NCBI GenBank assembly: GCA_027038965.1
Contig: JALWFG010000008.1
Coordinates: 53,593-117,592 of the forward strand
Source of the DNA: Candidatus Desulfofervidaceae bacterium
Lineage (GTDB): Bacteria; Desulfobacterota; Desulfofervidia; Desulfofervidales; Desulfofervidaceae
Direction of reading: 5' to 3'
DNA: 64,000 nucleotides
Shown here piece after piece: positions 1-9,901 of this stretch; position 1 is the stretch's first letter; every line of letters begins with the position of its first letter. The translations under genes and the position numbers were made by a program. Below the pieces are notes generated by a model, which was not told the origin of the DNA, did not search any database, and was given only the letters and a program-made list of their open reading frames with translations.

Positions 1-1320
1 GCTAGTAAAGGTAATAACATCTATCCCTTCTGATATAATCCTTTCTAATTCTTCCTTTTTGTCCTCAGGTACAACGGTTTCATAAACGGTTACCACATCA
101 ACCTTGGCCCCTGCTTTTTGTAAGGTCTCTGGTAATACATCTCGAGCCAACCTTGCTCTGGGGATAATAATTCTTTTGTCCTTCAAATCGTCCTTTAAAA
201 GGGCCTCTGCAAGGGATTCGGCCCGATATTCATCAGGCATCAGGTCTGGTTTGATTCCCCATGCCAAAAGGGCTTGAGCCGTTTTTTCTCCAATCACTCC
301 AAATTTCAAATGGCTTAAGGCCCGCACATCATAGCCCAAGGATTCCAAACGTTTTCTAAAGTAGATTACCCCATTCACGCTTGTAAACAAGCACCAATCA
401 TAAAAAGACAAATTTTTGATAGCAGTATCCACCGGACGCCGGTCTTTAGCAGGTACAATCTTAATGGTAGGAATCAAATAGCATCTGGCCCCAAGGGCTT
501 GTAATCCCTTCATCATGGCACTGGCCTGGGCCTGAGCCCGAGTAATCAAAATCCGCTTACCAAAAAGGGGCTTGGTTTCCCACCAGTTTAAAATCTGTCT
601 CAATTTTACTACGTTTCCCACCACAATAATTGCAGGCGGTTTAAGGCCTTTTTTTCTCGCCAAGTCAGCAATATTATCTAAATTCCCAATCAAAACCTCT
701 TGTTCTGGCAAGGTTCCCCAACGAATAACTGCCACAGGGGTATCTGGAAGGCGACCATAACGTTTAAGCTGTTCGGCAATGAAGGGCAAACGCCCTACCC
801 CCATTAGGAAGACAATTGTATCCACACCCTTTGCCAAATGCTCCCAGTCAATAGAAGACTCATGCTTAGTAGGATCTTCATGCCCAGTAACAAAGGCCAC
901 TGAGGAGGCACAGGCCCGATGGGTCAAGGGGATTCCAGCGTAGGCAGGGACAGCAATGGCTGAGGTAATGCCAGGCACGATTTCAAAGTCAATACCTGCT
1001 TTAACCAACTCCTCCGCCTCTTCTCCCCCTCGTCCAAAAATAAAGGGGTCTCCCCCCTTTAAACGCACCACAACATAACCTTCCTGGGCCTTTCTTACCA
1101 ACAAGGCATTGATTTCTGGCTGTGGTAAGGTGTGACGCCCAGCCGTTTTTCCCACATAAATTTTTTCTGCCTGAGGGGCATAACTCAAAAGGGTTTCATG
1201 GGCCAAATAGTCATAAATAACCACATCTGCCTCACCCAAAAGGCGCTTGGCCTTTAAGGTAAGGAGTTCTGGGTCCCCAGGACCGGCACCAACTAGATAA
1301 ACCTTAGCTGTTTTTGGCAT
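1..1320 (-). CDS. Uroporphyrinogen-III C-methyltransferase / uroporphyrinogen-III synthase fusion (partial)
   Basis: A two-domain tetrapyrrole enzyme, cut by the left window edge. The first ~245 residues are a SAM-dependent CobA/SUMT domain: VGAGPGDPELLT near residues 8-20, the GRGGEE motif near 95 and VPGITSA near 120. It methylates uroporphyrinogen III to precorrin-2. After about residue 255 the HemD-type uroporphyrinogen-III synthase domain follows (KRILITRAQAQA), which closes hydroxymethylbilane. The frame is open for all 440 codons and ends in TFTS, a conserved HemD segment, so roughly the last 60 residues lie outside. The ATG at 1320 overlaps the 3' end of hemC by 17 bp, indicating translational coupling; hemC makes the substrate of the HemD domain. 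Such fusions are common in anaerobes and feed siroheme and d1-type or alternative heme synthesis. Identification is firm. Confidence 0.93.
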   Translation of the reverse strand, partial: MPKTAKVYLVGAGPGDPELLTLKAKRLLGEADVVIYDYLAHETLLSYAPQAEKIYVGKTAGRHTLPQPEINALLVRKAQEGYVVVRLKGGDPFIFGRGGEEAEELVKAGIDFEIVPGITSAIAVPAYAGIPLTHRACASSVAFVTGHEDPTKHESSIDWEHLAKGVDTIVFLMGVGRLPFIAEQLKRYGRLPDTPVAVIRWGTLPEQEVLIGNLDNIADLARKKGLKPPAIIVVGNVVKLRQILNWWETKPLFGKRILITRAQAQASAMMKGLQALGARCYLIPTIKIVPAKDRRPVDTAIKNLSFYDWCLFTSVNGVIYFRKRLESLGYDVRALSHLKFGVIGEKTAQALLAWGIKPDLMPDEYRAESLAEALLKDDLKDKRIIIPRARLARDVLPETLQKAGAKVDVVTVYETVVPEDKKEELERIISEGIDVITFTS

Positions 1321-2236
1321 AAATTTCTTCCAAGACCTCCTTCGCCCCTTTTTCTAAAAGAATTTCCGCCAATCTCTTACCCAAATCTTCAGCCTCTTTG
1401 GCGTCTCCTTCTAAAACCTCTTTAAAAAATCTCTTTCCCTCTATGTCCGCCACCAAACCCGTAACCTGAAGCCTATTTTCTCTTAGAACCGCATAAGCGG
1501 CAATGGGAACTTGACATCCACCTTCCAATCTGGCCAAAAAGGCCCGTTCGGCCTTGGTAGTAATAGCCGTAGCCTTATCGTTCAAAGGAGCAACAAAATC
1601 AAGCCATTCCTTTTGAGCCCTGATTTCGATGCCCAACGCCCCTTGACCAATGGCAGGAATCATTATTTGAGGCGAAATGCAAGAGGTAATCCTGTCTGAC
1701 ATCCCCATGCGTTTAAGCCCAGCCGCAGCTAGAATAATGGCATCTAAGTTCATTTCTTTAAGCTTTCGCAGTCTTGTATCTACATTACCTCGTAGAGGCA
1801 CAATGTGGAAAGAAGGATGTAAATGCAGAAGCTGGGCTTGGCGTCTTAGGCTACTCGTCCCAATTCGGGCGTTTAAAGGCAATTCAGAAATATCTGAATA
1901 CTTATACGAAATAAACGCATCCCGGGGGTCTTCCCTTTTGGAAATGGCCCCTAAGCAAAGCCCGTTAGGCAACAATGAAGGAACATCCTTAAGGCTATGT
2001 ACGGCTAGGTCTATTTCTTCATTCAAAAGGGCCTCTTCAATTTCTTTTACAAAAAGCCCTTTTCCACCAACCTTAGCCAAGGGAACGTCTAAGATTTTGT
2101 CTCCTTTTGTCTTTATTTTAACAATCTCTACTTGAAGGCCAGGATAAACCTCACCCAACTGCTCCGCAACCCATTGGGCTTGCCTTACGGCAAGGGCACT
2201 TCCCCTTGTGCCAATTCGAACCAATTTGGTACCCAT
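1304..2236 (-). CDS. hemC: Hydroxymethylbilane synthase (porphobilinogen deaminase)
   Basis: Polymerises four porphobilinogens into hydroxymethylbilane in the cytosol. 310 residues, the normal family length. Visible landmarks are the N-terminal RIGTRGSALAVRQA, the catalytic Asp in HSLKDVP (D84), the RRQAQLL segment, and the dipyrromethane-cofactor cysteine in LEGGCQVP (C241). A GTG three codons upstream (2245) also opens the frame, but AGGAG overlaps that GTG and sits 8 bp before the ATG at 2236, so the ATG is chosen. It overlaps the downstream cobA/hemD fusion, so the two are probably one transcript. Confidence 0.95.
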   Translation of the reverse strand: MGTKLVRIGTRGSALAVRQAQWVAEQLGEVYPGLQVEIVKIKTKGDKILDVPLAKVGGKGLFVKEIEEALLNEEIDLAVHSLKDVPSLLPNGLCLGAISKREDPRDAFISYKYSDISELPLNARIGTSSLRRQAQLLHLHPSFHIVPLRGNVDTRLRKLKEMNLDAIILAAAGLKRMGMSDRITSCISPQIMIPAIGQGALGIEIRAQKEWLDFVAPLNDKATAITTKAERAFLARLEGGCQVPIAAYAVLRENRLQVTGLVADIEGKRFFKEVLEGDAKEAEDLGKRLAEILLEKGAKEVLEEIYAKNS

Positions 2237-2262
2237 CCAAGGCACTCCTAACGACAGCTAGC

Positions 2263-2472
2263 TCAGCTAAAGGAAGAACACGTACTACAGCTGTTTGCCT
2301 TTATTGAGGTGTTACTTCTGCCACTTTCTGCCCCAAAACTAAACTTGCAGGCAGAAATCAAGCGGCTTAAGTTTTTACTCTTACATTTGGGGCAAGTTAC
2401 TTCTTCCTTGCCTATTAGCAAATACTCAAACTGGTGCCCACAATCCTCACATCTATATTCGTAAATAGGCAT
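2263..2472 (-). CDS. FmdB family zinc-ribbon protein
   Basis: A 69-residue protein beginning MPIYEYRCEDCGHQFEYL, the FmdB/CxxC_CxxC_SSSS zinc-ribbon signature. The second CxxC is CPKCKS. The C-terminus is rich in Ser and Cys (SCSTCSSFS). FmdB was first noted as a possible regulator of formamidase in Methylophilus, but the role of the small family is unsettled. The ATG at 2472 follows AGGAGGTG with good spacing; a TTG one codon earlier is a less likely start. It lies just upstream of hemC on the same strand, 26 bp away. Confidence 0.85.
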   Translation of the reverse strand: MPIYEYRCEDCGHQFEYLLIGKEEVTCPKCKSKNLSRLISACKFSFGAESGRSNTSIKANSCSTCSSFS

Positions 2473-2630
2473 CAACGCACCTCCTAGTGTTTTTCCAACT
2501 GATCCAAAGCAAACAACAGATTTGTAAACGTTTTTTATTAAAAATGCAAGCTTTTTATCAAAATTCTTTTGAACATGTTTATGACGTCTTGGGACATCTC
2601 ACTCAACCGCTATCTTACTTTATAAATTTG

Positions 2631-2658
2631 TTGATGCTAGATAGAGCTGTGATATAAT
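2631..2658 (+). promoter_or_regulatory. Predicted sigma-70 promoter for riboflavin synthase
   Basis: TTGATG (2631-2636), a 16-bp spacer and a perfect TATAAT (2653-2658), about 85 bp upstream of the riboflavin synthase ATG. I looked for an FMN riboswitch in the leader and saw none of its conserved segments. Confidence 0.6.
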
Positions 2659-2744
2659 GGGTTTAAAAAATAGATGGGCAATTAACTAATTTGGCAAGGC
2701 AATCTTTTAAAGTCTATTTCAATTTAACAAGGAGAGGTTAAGTC

Positions 2745-3386
2745 ATGTTTACTGGTCTTGTAGAGGGAAAGGGTAAAGTTGAAGGGCTTAAAAAAAGTTC
2801 TCAGGGGATGGAACTAAAAATTTGTCCTTTGTTTAAAATGGAAGATTTAAAAATTGGCGACAGCGTTGCAGTAAATGGTGTGTGTCTTACGGTTACTAAA
2901 ATAGAAAATGACTGCTTTTGGGTTCAGCTTTCTCCGGAAACCCTGTCTTGCACTACCTTTAAGGACATCAAACTCGGGAGAAAGGTCAACTTAGAACGGG
3001 CCCTCCGCCTAGGGGATAGATTAGGGGGGCACTTGGTTACAGGACACGTAGATACTGTAGGCACCTTAATAAGATGTCAAAATAGGGGGCAACATAAAAT
3101 TTTGGAATTTTCCCTTGAGCCAAACTGGATGCGCTATGTGGTAGAAAAAGGTTCTATTACTATTGATGGTGTTAGTTTGACTGTAAATCGGTGCCATCAA
3201 AGCAGCTTTGAGATTAACATTATTCCCCATACTGCGGCCATGACTACCTTTGGAGAATTAAAGATAGGTGATAAGGTCAATGTCGAAACCGATTTAATTG
3301 GTAAATACGTGGCCAAGCTCGTTTCTCCTTGGCAGGAGAAACGAGACCTTACGGTTGACTTTTTAAAAGAATACGGTTTTTTTTAA
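2745..3386 (+). CDS. ribE: Riboflavin synthase, alpha subunit
   Basis: Dismutates two 6,7-dimethyl-8-ribityllumazines to riboflavin. 213 residues in two lumazine-binding beta-barrel repeats. The first starts MFTGLVEGKGKV, with VNGVCLTV and the SPETL segment. The second starts at about residue 98 (GGHLVTGHVDTVG), with SITIDGVSLTVN and NIIPHTAAMTTF. The start has a good GGAGAGG site. It is flanked by minus-strand genes and appears to be monocistronic, ending in a hairpin shared with ppsA. No other rib genes are nearby. Confidence 0.95.
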   Translation: MFTGLVEGKGKVEGLKKSSQGMELKICPLFKMEDLKIGDSVAVNGVCLTVTKIENDCFWVQLSPETLSCTTFKDIKLGRKVNLERALRLGDRLGGHLVTGHVDTVGTLIRCQNRGQHKILEFSLEPNWMRYVVEKGSITIDGVSLTVNRCHQSSFEINIIPHTAAMTTFGELKIGDKVNVETDLIGKYVAKLVSPWQEKRDLTVDFLKEYGFF

Positions 3387-3436
3387 TGGAATTGAACAAA
3401 AAGGGGAAATTTTAAAATAAGTCAACCTTTTAGGCT

Positions 3437-3460
3437 GGCTCAGGGGAACACCCCTGAGCC
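3437..3460. terminator. Bidirectional terminator hairpin between ribE and ppsA
   Basis: Perfect 10-bp stem GGCTCAGGGG / CCCCTGAGCC with an AACA loop, followed on the + strand by CTTTATTTT. It lies between two convergent genes and starts two bases after the ppsA stop codon, so it can serve both. The T-tract is better on the + strand. Confidence 0.75.
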
Positions 3461-3462
3461 CT

Positions 3463-5913
3463 TTATTTTAAGCTCTCCTCAATTTTGGCCACTAATAACC
3501 TCGTCTTGACAACCACATCGGGGTTGAGACTAATGGAATCAACCCCACACTTAACTAAAAACTCAGTAAACTCTGGAAAGTCACTAGGTGCCTGACCACA
3601 AATCCCAATTTTGCGCCCTCTCTCCTTGGCCGTTTTTATCACTTGGGCAATAAGTCTCTCTACGGCTTCATTTCGTTCATCATAGAGATGAGAAACCAAT
3701 TCAGAATCTCTGTCCAAACCCAAGGTTAACTGAGTAAGGTCATTAGAACCAATGGAAAAACCATCAAAAATATCGCAATATTTGTCTGCCAAAATCACAT
3801 TACTTGGAATTTCACACATTACATAAACTTCTAAACCATTCTCTCCTTGAACCAACCCATATTCCTTCATTACCTCTATTACCTTGGCTCCTTCTTCTGG
3901 GGTCCGGCAGAAGGGAACCATTACCTTGATGTTGGTTAAGCCCATCTCATTTCGTGCCTTAAGCAGGGCCTGACATTCCAACCCAAAGGCAGGCTTAAAC
4001 TTTTCATCATAATATCTAGAGGCACCACGCCAACCAATCATAGGGTTATGTTCCTTGGGTTCATAAAGTTGTCCCCCAATGAGATTGGCATATTCGTTGG
4101 TCTTAAAATCTGAAAGTCTTACAATAACATCATTGGGATAAAAGGCAGCCGCAATGCGTCCTATGCCACAAGCAAGCTTTTCGATAAAGAAATATACCTT
4201 ATCTTCGTATCCGTTAGTCTTTTCATCAATTTGTTTAACAATTTCGGCAATCTCAGGGTTATCCTGTGCCTTCTGTTTCAATTCCTGATAATGAATTAGG
4301 GCCAAAGGATGAATGCCAATGTGAGAATTAATGATAAACTCCTCTCTGGCCAAACCCACACCATCACAAGGAATCTGCCCTTGGAAAAAGGCCTTTTCAG
4401 GAATACCCACGTTCATCATAATCTTTGTTTTGGTTTTAGGCAGGCTTTTAAGGTCAAGCTGTTCTACCTCATAAGAAATAAGGCCATCATAAACGTATCC
4501 CACTTCACCCTCACTACAATCAACTGTCACCTCTTGGCCGTCTTTAATTACTTCTGTCCCATTACCCGTTCCAATTACACAAGGAATACCCAATTCTCTG
4601 GAAACAATAGCAGCATGGCAAGTTCGCCCTCCACGATTAGTCACAATGGCGGAAGCTACTTTCATAATAGGTTCCCAATCGGGGTCAGTCATATCGGTTA
4701 CCAATACCTCGCCCGGCTTAAACTCAGCAATCTTATCTGCAGATTCAATAATATGGGCCTTACCCTGGCCGATTTTATTTCCAATGGAAAGTCCGGTGCA
4801 GATTACCTTACCCTGTTGTTCCAACTCCCAGTATTTCTCCTTCAAAACGTATGTCTCTACAAAAGAATAATCCTTTTGGGAATGGACTGTCTCGGGACGG
4901 GCCTGGACAATAAAAAAACTTCCTGTGCCTACATTCTTCCCATCTCCGTCTTTGGCCCACTCAATATCCATAGGTTTACCATAATGTTCTTCTATTTTAC
5001 ATGCCCAGTCGGCCAAAAGTAAAATTTCATCATCCTTTAAAACGTAGCTCTTTTGCTCTTCATCAGAAGTGGGAACATTTCTAACTGATTGTCCATCCTC
5101 TGTATAAACCATCTTTAACTCTTTACTCCCTACAGTTTTCCCTACAATAGGACGTTTGCCTTGTTTTAAAGTAGGCTTAAATACGTAGTATTCATCTGGA
5201 TTTACCGCCCCCTGCACTACATTTTCACCTAAACCATAAGCCGCTGTAATCAAAACCACATCTTTAAAGCCACTTTCGGTGTCAAGGGTGAACATAACCC
5301 CTGAACCAGCGGCATCGCTTCGGACCATTTTTTGAATCGCAATGGAAAGATAAACATCAAAATGACCAAACCCCTTGTCCTCACGGTAGGAAATGGCCCT
5401 ATTTGTAAAAAGACTAGCAAAACATTCTTTACATGCCTCTATCAGCCGGTCTTCACCTCTAATATTTAAATATGTTTCTTGTTGTCCTGCAAAAGAGGCA
5501 TCCGGTAAATCCTCGGCCGTGGCCGAAGAACGTACGGCTACATCTACATTTTCAGTACCGTACTTCTCAGATAATTTGTGATAACTTTCTATAATTTGGC
5601 CTTTTAAATCAGAAGGAAATTCGGCGTTGCGGATTAAAGCCCTTACTTTCTCACCCCGCCTTTGAAGGTCTCTAATATTATGGGTATCTAAACCCTCTAA
5701 ATTCTTCTTAATTTCATTTACCAGACCAGCCTTCTCAATGAAATATTTGTATGCTGCAGCCGTAATTGCAAAACCATTAGGGACTTTAATTCCAGCCTGG
5801 CTCAACTTCTGATACATTTCGCCCAGAGAGGCATTTTTCCCTCCTACTAAAGGAACATCATTAATTGAAATCTGTTCAAACCAGAGGATAAAGGGCTTAT
5901 TGGCATAGTCCAT
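3463..5913 (-). CDS. ppsA: Phosphoenolpyruvate synthase
   Basis: Converts pyruvate, ATP and water to PEP, AMP and phosphate, the gluconeogenic entry step for autotrophs and organisms living on C2/C3 acids. 816 residues in the usual order: N-terminal ATP-grasp domain (about 5-345; VGGKNASLGEM at 23-33, VRSSATAEDLPDASFAGQQ at 128-145), the swivelling phosphohistidine domain (GGRTCHAAIVSRELG, His433), and a C-terminal PEP/pyruvate TIM barrel ending in GICGQAPSD with the catalytic Cys. The ATG follows AAGGAGG. Pyruvate phosphate dikinase was considered, but the N-terminus, length and C-terminal motif are those of PpsA. Confidence 0.95.
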   Translation of the reverse strand: MDYANKPFILWFEQISINDVPLVGGKNASLGEMYQKLSQAGIKVPNGFAITAAAYKYFIEKAGLVNEIKKNLEGLDTHNIRDLQRRGEKVRALIRNAEFPSDLKGQIIESYHKLSEKYGTENVDVAVRSSATAEDLPDASFAGQQETYLNIRGEDRLIEACKECFASLFTNRAISYREDKGFGHFDVYLSIAIQKMVRSDAAGSGVMFTLDTESGFKDVVLITAAYGLGENVVQGAVNPDEYYVFKPTLKQGKRPIVGKTVGSKELKMVYTEDGQSVRNVPTSDEEQKSYVLKDDEILLLADWACKIEEHYGKPMDIEWAKDGDGKNVGTGSFFIVQARPETVHSQKDYSFVETYVLKEKYWELEQQGKVICTGLSIGNKIGQGKAHIIESADKIAEFKPGEVLVTDMTDPDWEPIMKVASAIVTNRGGRTCHAAIVSRELGIPCVIGTGNGTEVIKDGQEVTVDCSEGEVGYVYDGLISYEVEQLDLKSLPKTKTKIMMNVGIPEKAFFQGQIPCDGVGLAREEFIINSHIGIHPLALIHYQELKQKAQDNPEIAEIVKQIDEKTNGYEDKVYFFIEKLACGIGRIAAAFYPNDVIVRLSDFKTNEYANLIGGQLYEPKEHNPMIGWRGASRYYDEKFKPAFGLECQALLKARNEMGLTNIKVMVPFCRTPEEGAKVIEVMKEYGLVQGENGLEVYVMCEIPSNVILADKYCDIFDGFSIGSNDLTQLTLGLDRDSELVSHLYDERNEAVERLIAQVIKTAKERGRKIGICGQAPSDFPEFTEFLVKCGVDSISLNPDVVVKTRLLVAKIEESLK

Positions 5914-5997
5914 CTTTGTTTTCCTCCTTAACCCAAGAATTTGTTATATCCCTTTTTTTACTGCAAAATAAAACAAAAAGCAAGAAAAAATATCTCT

Positions 5998-8520
5998 TTA
6001 AAGATTCCTTCCACAACAATGTTTGTACTTCTTCCCACTGCCGCAGGGACAAGGGTCGTTGCGCCCAATCTTTTTGCCCTTTCGTCTTATAGGCTGGCGT
6101 TTGGCCTCTCCTTCCCCATGTCTCAATTGCATTTTTTGGGGTTCTTCTGGTCTTAAATCTTGAAGTCCTTCTTCCTGTTTAATTTCTACCCTGAAGAGAT
6201 TAGCAATTGTATCCTCTTTAATTCTGTCCACCAGTTGCCCAAACATCATAAAACCTTCTCTTTTATACTCCTGAAGAGGATCTTTTTGTCCATAACCCCG
6301 TAGTCCTATGCCTTCTCTAAGATGGTCCATGGCCACAAGATGGTCTCGCCAAAGGTTATCAATCACCTGCAAAAAGATATATTTTTCTAAAAAGCGCATA
6401 TTTTCAGGGCCAATTATTTTTTCCTTTTCTTCATACTGCTTTTGGACATTTTCCTTAATCAGTTCGGCTAGACGCCTCTGATCATTCAAATCTTCAAGGG
6501 CCTCAGAGTCAATTTTAACCTGGAATATTTGTTCAATTTGGTTTTTAAGCCCTTTTTTATCCCATTCTTCAGGATGTCTGTCCTTAGGACAAAAGTTTTC
6601 TACAAGGCCCTCTGCAATTTCATCAATAATTTCAAGCATAACCTCCTTTAAATTCCCTTCCATGGCCTGACGACGCATTCCATAAATCACTTCCCTCTGT
6701 TTATTTAGGACATCGTCAAATTCAAGCAATTGCTTCCTAATCTCAAAATTATGTGCTTCTACCTTGCGTTGAGCATTTTCAATGGCCTTGGTTACCCATT
6801 TATGCTCAATAGGTTCTCCCTCTTTCATTCCCAATTTATCCATCATGCCCGACAGTCTTTCTCCTCCAAAGAGACGTAATAAGTCGTCCTCTAGGGAAAG
6901 ATAAAAACGGGAAGAACCCGGGTCTCCCTGTCTTCCAGACCGGCCTCTCAACTGATTGTCAATCCGCCGACTCTCGTGTCGCTCGGTGCCAATGATGTGC
7001 AAGCCCCCAAGTTCTGCCACTCCGTCTCCCAAAACAATATCTGTCCCTCTACCTGCCATATTGGTAGCAATCGTTACCCTTCCCTTTTGCCCAGCCTCGG
7101 CTACAATCTCGGCCTCTTTGGCATGATGTTTAGCATTTAAAACGGCATGAGGGATACCCTCTTTTTTCAACATTCGGCTTAAAAGCTCTGATTTCTCAAT
7201 AGATACAGTCCCTACAAGGACAGGCCTTCCTTGTCTATGCAACTCTTTAATTTCTTCAAGCACAGCCTTAAATTTTTCCCTTTCTGTGCGATAGACCACA
7301 TCAGGATAGTCAATTCGAATCATCTTTTTATGAGTGGGAATAACCACCACATCTAAATTGTAGATTTCTTTAAACTCAGCCGCTTCGGTATCGGCAGTAC
7401 CGGTCATTCCAGCCAGCTTTTCATACATCCGAAAGTAATTTTGAAAGGTTATCGTAGCCAAGGTCTGATATTCACTCTGCACTTCAACTCCTTCTTTGGC
7501 CTCAAGGGCCTGATGGAGGCCTTCACTATACCGCCTACCTGGCATCAAACGCCCAGTAAATTCATCTACAATGACCACCTTACCATCTTTGACAATGTAA
7601 TCCCGGTCTTTCTTAAACAGATGGTGGGCCTTTAAGCATTGGTAAATTACATGCAGAACTTCAATAAATCTGGGATCATACAAGTTCTCTATTTTCAAAA
7701 GCCTTTCCATCTTGGCCACACCAGCTTCAGTCAAAGCCGCTGTCTTTGACTTTTCATCTATGGTAAAATCAACTTCTTTTTTCAGGTGCGGAATCAGGCG
7801 ATTTATCTGATAAAAAAGGGCGGTGCTTCGTTCTGCTGGACCTGAGATGATAAGAGGTGTCCGGGCTTCGTCAATAAGGATACTGTCCACTTCGTCTACA
7901 ATGGCATAGTAATGATCCCGTTGAACTACATCTTCAAGGTCAAATTTCATATTGTCTCTTAAGTAGTCAAAACCAAACTCATTGTTGGTGCCATAGGTAA
8001 TGTCTGCCGCATATGCCTTTTTACGTTCGACATCATCCATATCATGCAAAATTACCCCTACTTCTAGGCCCAAAAAACGATAAATTCCTCCCATCCATTC
8101 GCTATCACGTCTGGCCAGATAATCATTAACCGTAACAATATGCATTCCCCTTCCTAAAAGGGCGTTTAGATAAGCAGGCATGGTAGCAGCCAGGGTTTTA
8201 CCTTCGCCTGTCTTCATCTCGGCGATCTTGCCTTCGTGCAAAACGATGCCCCCAATTATTTGCACATCAAAAGGTCTCTGCCCCAATACTCTTAGAGCTG
8301 CCTCTCGGACCACAGCAAAGGCCTCAGGCAATATCTCATCCAGACTGGCACCGTTTTCTATTTTTTGTTTGAATTCGACCGTCTTGGCCCTCAAGGCCTC
8401 GTCGGTAAGTTTTCTTATTTTGGGTTCCCATTGATTTACTTTATCTACAATGGGGGCTAGCCGTTTAAGCTCTCGCTCATTTTTGGTCCCTACAATCTTC
8501 TTCAGCAACTTACCTAACAT
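5998..8520 (-). CDS. secA: Preprotein translocase ATPase SecA
   Basis: Motor ATPase that pushes unfolded preproteins through SecYEG at the inner membrane. 840 residues. Walker A is EMKTGEGKT (about 101-109), the DEAD-type box is in [16 protein letters not shown] (about 207), and NBD2 carries [10 protein letters not shown] and [13 protein letters not shown]. The C-terminal tail has the SecB/zinc-binding motif [13 protein letters not shown]. Full length with strong RBS AGGAGG. It sits alone on the minus strand between ppsA and a truD gene; no sec operon partners are visible. Confidence 0.97.
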   Translation of the reverse strand: MLGKLLKKIVGTKNERELKRLAPIVDKVNQWEPKIRKLTDEALRAKTVEFKQKIENGASLDEILPEAFAVVREAALRVLGQRPFDVQIIGGIVLHEGKIAEMKTGEGKTLAATMPAYLNALLGRGMHIVTVNDYLARRDSEWMGGIYRFLGLEVGVILHDMDDVERKKAYAADITYGTNNEFGFDYLRDNMKFDLEDVVQRDHYYAIVDEVDSILIDEARTPLIISGPAERSTALFYQINRLIPHLKKEVDFTIDEKSKTAALTEAGVAKMERLLKIENLYDPRFIEVLHVIYQCLKAHHLFKKDRDYIVKDGKVVIVDEFTGRLMPGRRYSEGLHQALEAKEGVEVQSEYQTLATITFQNYFRMYEKLAGMTGTADTEAAEFKEIYNLDVVVIPTHKKMIRIDYPDVVYRTEREKFKAVLEEIKELHRQGRPVLVGTVSIEKSELLSRMLKKEGIPHAVLNAKHHAKEAEIVAEAGQKGRVTIATNMAGRGTDIVLGDGVAELGGLHIIGTERHESRRIDNQLRGRSGRQGDPGSSRFYLSLEDDLLRLFGGERLSGMMDKLGMKEGEPIEHKWVTKAIENAQRKVEAHNFEIRKQLLEFDDVLNKQREVIYGMRRQAMEGNLKEVMLEIIDEIAEGLVENFCPKDRHPEEWDKKGLKNQIEQIFQVKIDSEALEDLNDQRRLAELIKENVQKQYEEKEKIIGPENMRFLEKYIFLQVIDNLWRDHLVAMDHLREGIGLRGYGQKDPLQEYKREGFMMFGQLVDRIKEDTIANLFRVEIKQEEGLQDLRPEEPQKMQLRHGEGEAKRQPIRRKGKKIGRNDPCPCGSGKKYKHCCGRNL

Positions 8521-8571
8521 TTAAACATACCTCCTGCCCAAAGATAACTTAAATAAACAAAAGTGGCAAGG

Positions 8572-9699
8572 TTAACGATGGGAAAATAGGCATTTTATCA
8601 TTACTGTAGCATAACTATTGGGGGGCAGAAAAAAGTGGAGGAGAACATTCCGGGAAGATTCTCTAATTACTTGTAAAGACTCTGGAATAACAATTATCTT
8701 CCTTTGACCTTCAAGAAATAATTTTATCCCTATTTTTTGGGCCCAAAGCTCGTCTTGGGAAAGGCCTTCCTTTTTAAGCACTTTCTTGTAATACACCTCA
8801 AACCGATTAGGAACATGGGATGTCCCTACATAAGGAAGTTCTACTCCTTCTAAACTTGATAAATCTCTCAAAGGCCCCTTGTAAACAGCAAATTTCCAAA
8901 GGGCAATCGGGATGAAAAAATGTGAGAATTTGTCCTTGATAAAACAAGAAAGGAGTTCGTTCCAAAGGTAGCTTTGATAACAAAAGGCAAACATCACCCT
9001 TATGTTTTTAGGAATTACTTTAAAAACCCCTTCATAAGATTTACCTTTCTTCAAGGCCTTTACCACCGCCCTTTTGACCTTATCATTTTGGGGAAGAACA
9101 TTCTTAATAGCCTCCCAATTGCCCCAATTCTTTAAAATAGTCCTTTGCCTAGGTCTTTTTAAAAAGGAAATAAGGTATGTCTTTAGAGCCATTTCATAAT
9201 CGTTTTTTAGAAGAAGGCGGACAATAAAGTCCTTTGTCCCCAAAACAGAGCCAAAACGCTGTTCTCCAAAGTAATTTGGAAAACCAAATTGAGCTAAAAA
9301 AAGAGCCGCCTTCTTTAATCTATATATTTGCTCATTGTCCAAACCCCGCAACCGAATTTTAAATTCATTTTTGATAAAACCGCCAAGCTGAATGGGATAA
9401 TTACCGTAGCCAAGAAATTTTAACTTAACTTGGGAACTTAATTTATAATCCTTACTTCTTAAATATCCTCTAGGAATAGAAATTATTTGTTGAGTAAGGG
9501 CAAATTTATCCTTAAGGCCGCCAAAACCAATTTGATTTAAGGGAATTTTCCACCTTTTTCCAAGCTCTCTCAAGGCATCAAGGGTATTACAATTCCGCTT
9601 TTTCAAAAGCAGATAGGCATATTTGCCCTCAGGCACAAAGCAAAGATTATGGTGTTCCTTAACCTGAAAGTCCTCTGGAACTTGCTTGAAAAGACTCAT
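8572..9699 (-). CDS. truD: TruD family tRNA pseudouridine synthase, copy 1
   Basis: Predicted RNA pseudouridine synthase (TruD makes psi13 in tRNA-Glu in E. coli; archaeal and eukaryotic Pus7 relatives have wider targets). 375 residues. The N-terminal PEDFQV motif, the catalytic motif GFGGLKDKFALTQ with Asp64, NYFGEQRFGS, YQSYLWNEL and the C-terminal PPNSYATVMI are all in family order. A second, clearly distinct TruD lies at 31329-32507. This copy has GLKDKFALTQQ where the other has GRKDRYAVTRQ, so they are old paralogues or one was acquired. It is 51 bp upstream of secA on the same strand. Confidence 0.88.
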   Translation of the reverse strand: MSLFKQVPEDFQVKEHHNLCFVPEGKYAYLLLKKRNCNTLDALRELGKRWKIPLNQIGFGGLKDKFALTQQIISIPRGYLRSKDYKLSSQVKLKFLGYGNYPIQLGGFIKNEFKIRLRGLDNEQIYRLKKAALFLAQFGFPNYFGEQRFGSVLGTKDFIVRLLLKNDYEMALKTYLISFLKRPRQRTILKNWGNWEAIKNVLPQNDKVKRAVVKALKKGKSYEGVFKVIPKNIRVMFAFCYQSYLWNELLSCFIKDKFSHFFIPIALWKFAVYKGPLRDLSSLEGVELPYVGTSHVPNRFEVYYKKVLKKEGLSQDELWAQKIGIKLFLEGQRKIIVIPESLQVIRESSRNVLLHFFLPPNSYATVMIKCLFSHR

Positions 9700-9901
9700 A
9701 ATTATCTAATTTGTAAATCCTAATTTAGATAAAGGCAAATCTGTCTTTCGACTCTCACAGCAAATAACCTTTATTTTAGCCTCTTGCTTCAAAAAACAAC
9801 CATACTTATTTCTAATACAGATGCCTCATCTTACCTTAAAAAGCAAATTTTTTAAAAAAATAAAATAGAAAAAATCATTGCTGGCTTAAGGGAGGGGAAA
9901 A

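Noticed and set aside
1677..2135. 152-codon open frame opposite hemC
   Set aside because: Antisense shadow of a well-conserved gene.
2476..2744. FMN riboswitch before riboflavin synthase
   Set aside because: None of the conserved RFN segments are present in the leader.
4309..5022. 237-codon open frame opposite ppsA
   Set aside because: Lies wholly inside a conserved gene on the other strand, with no RBS or recognisable protein features.
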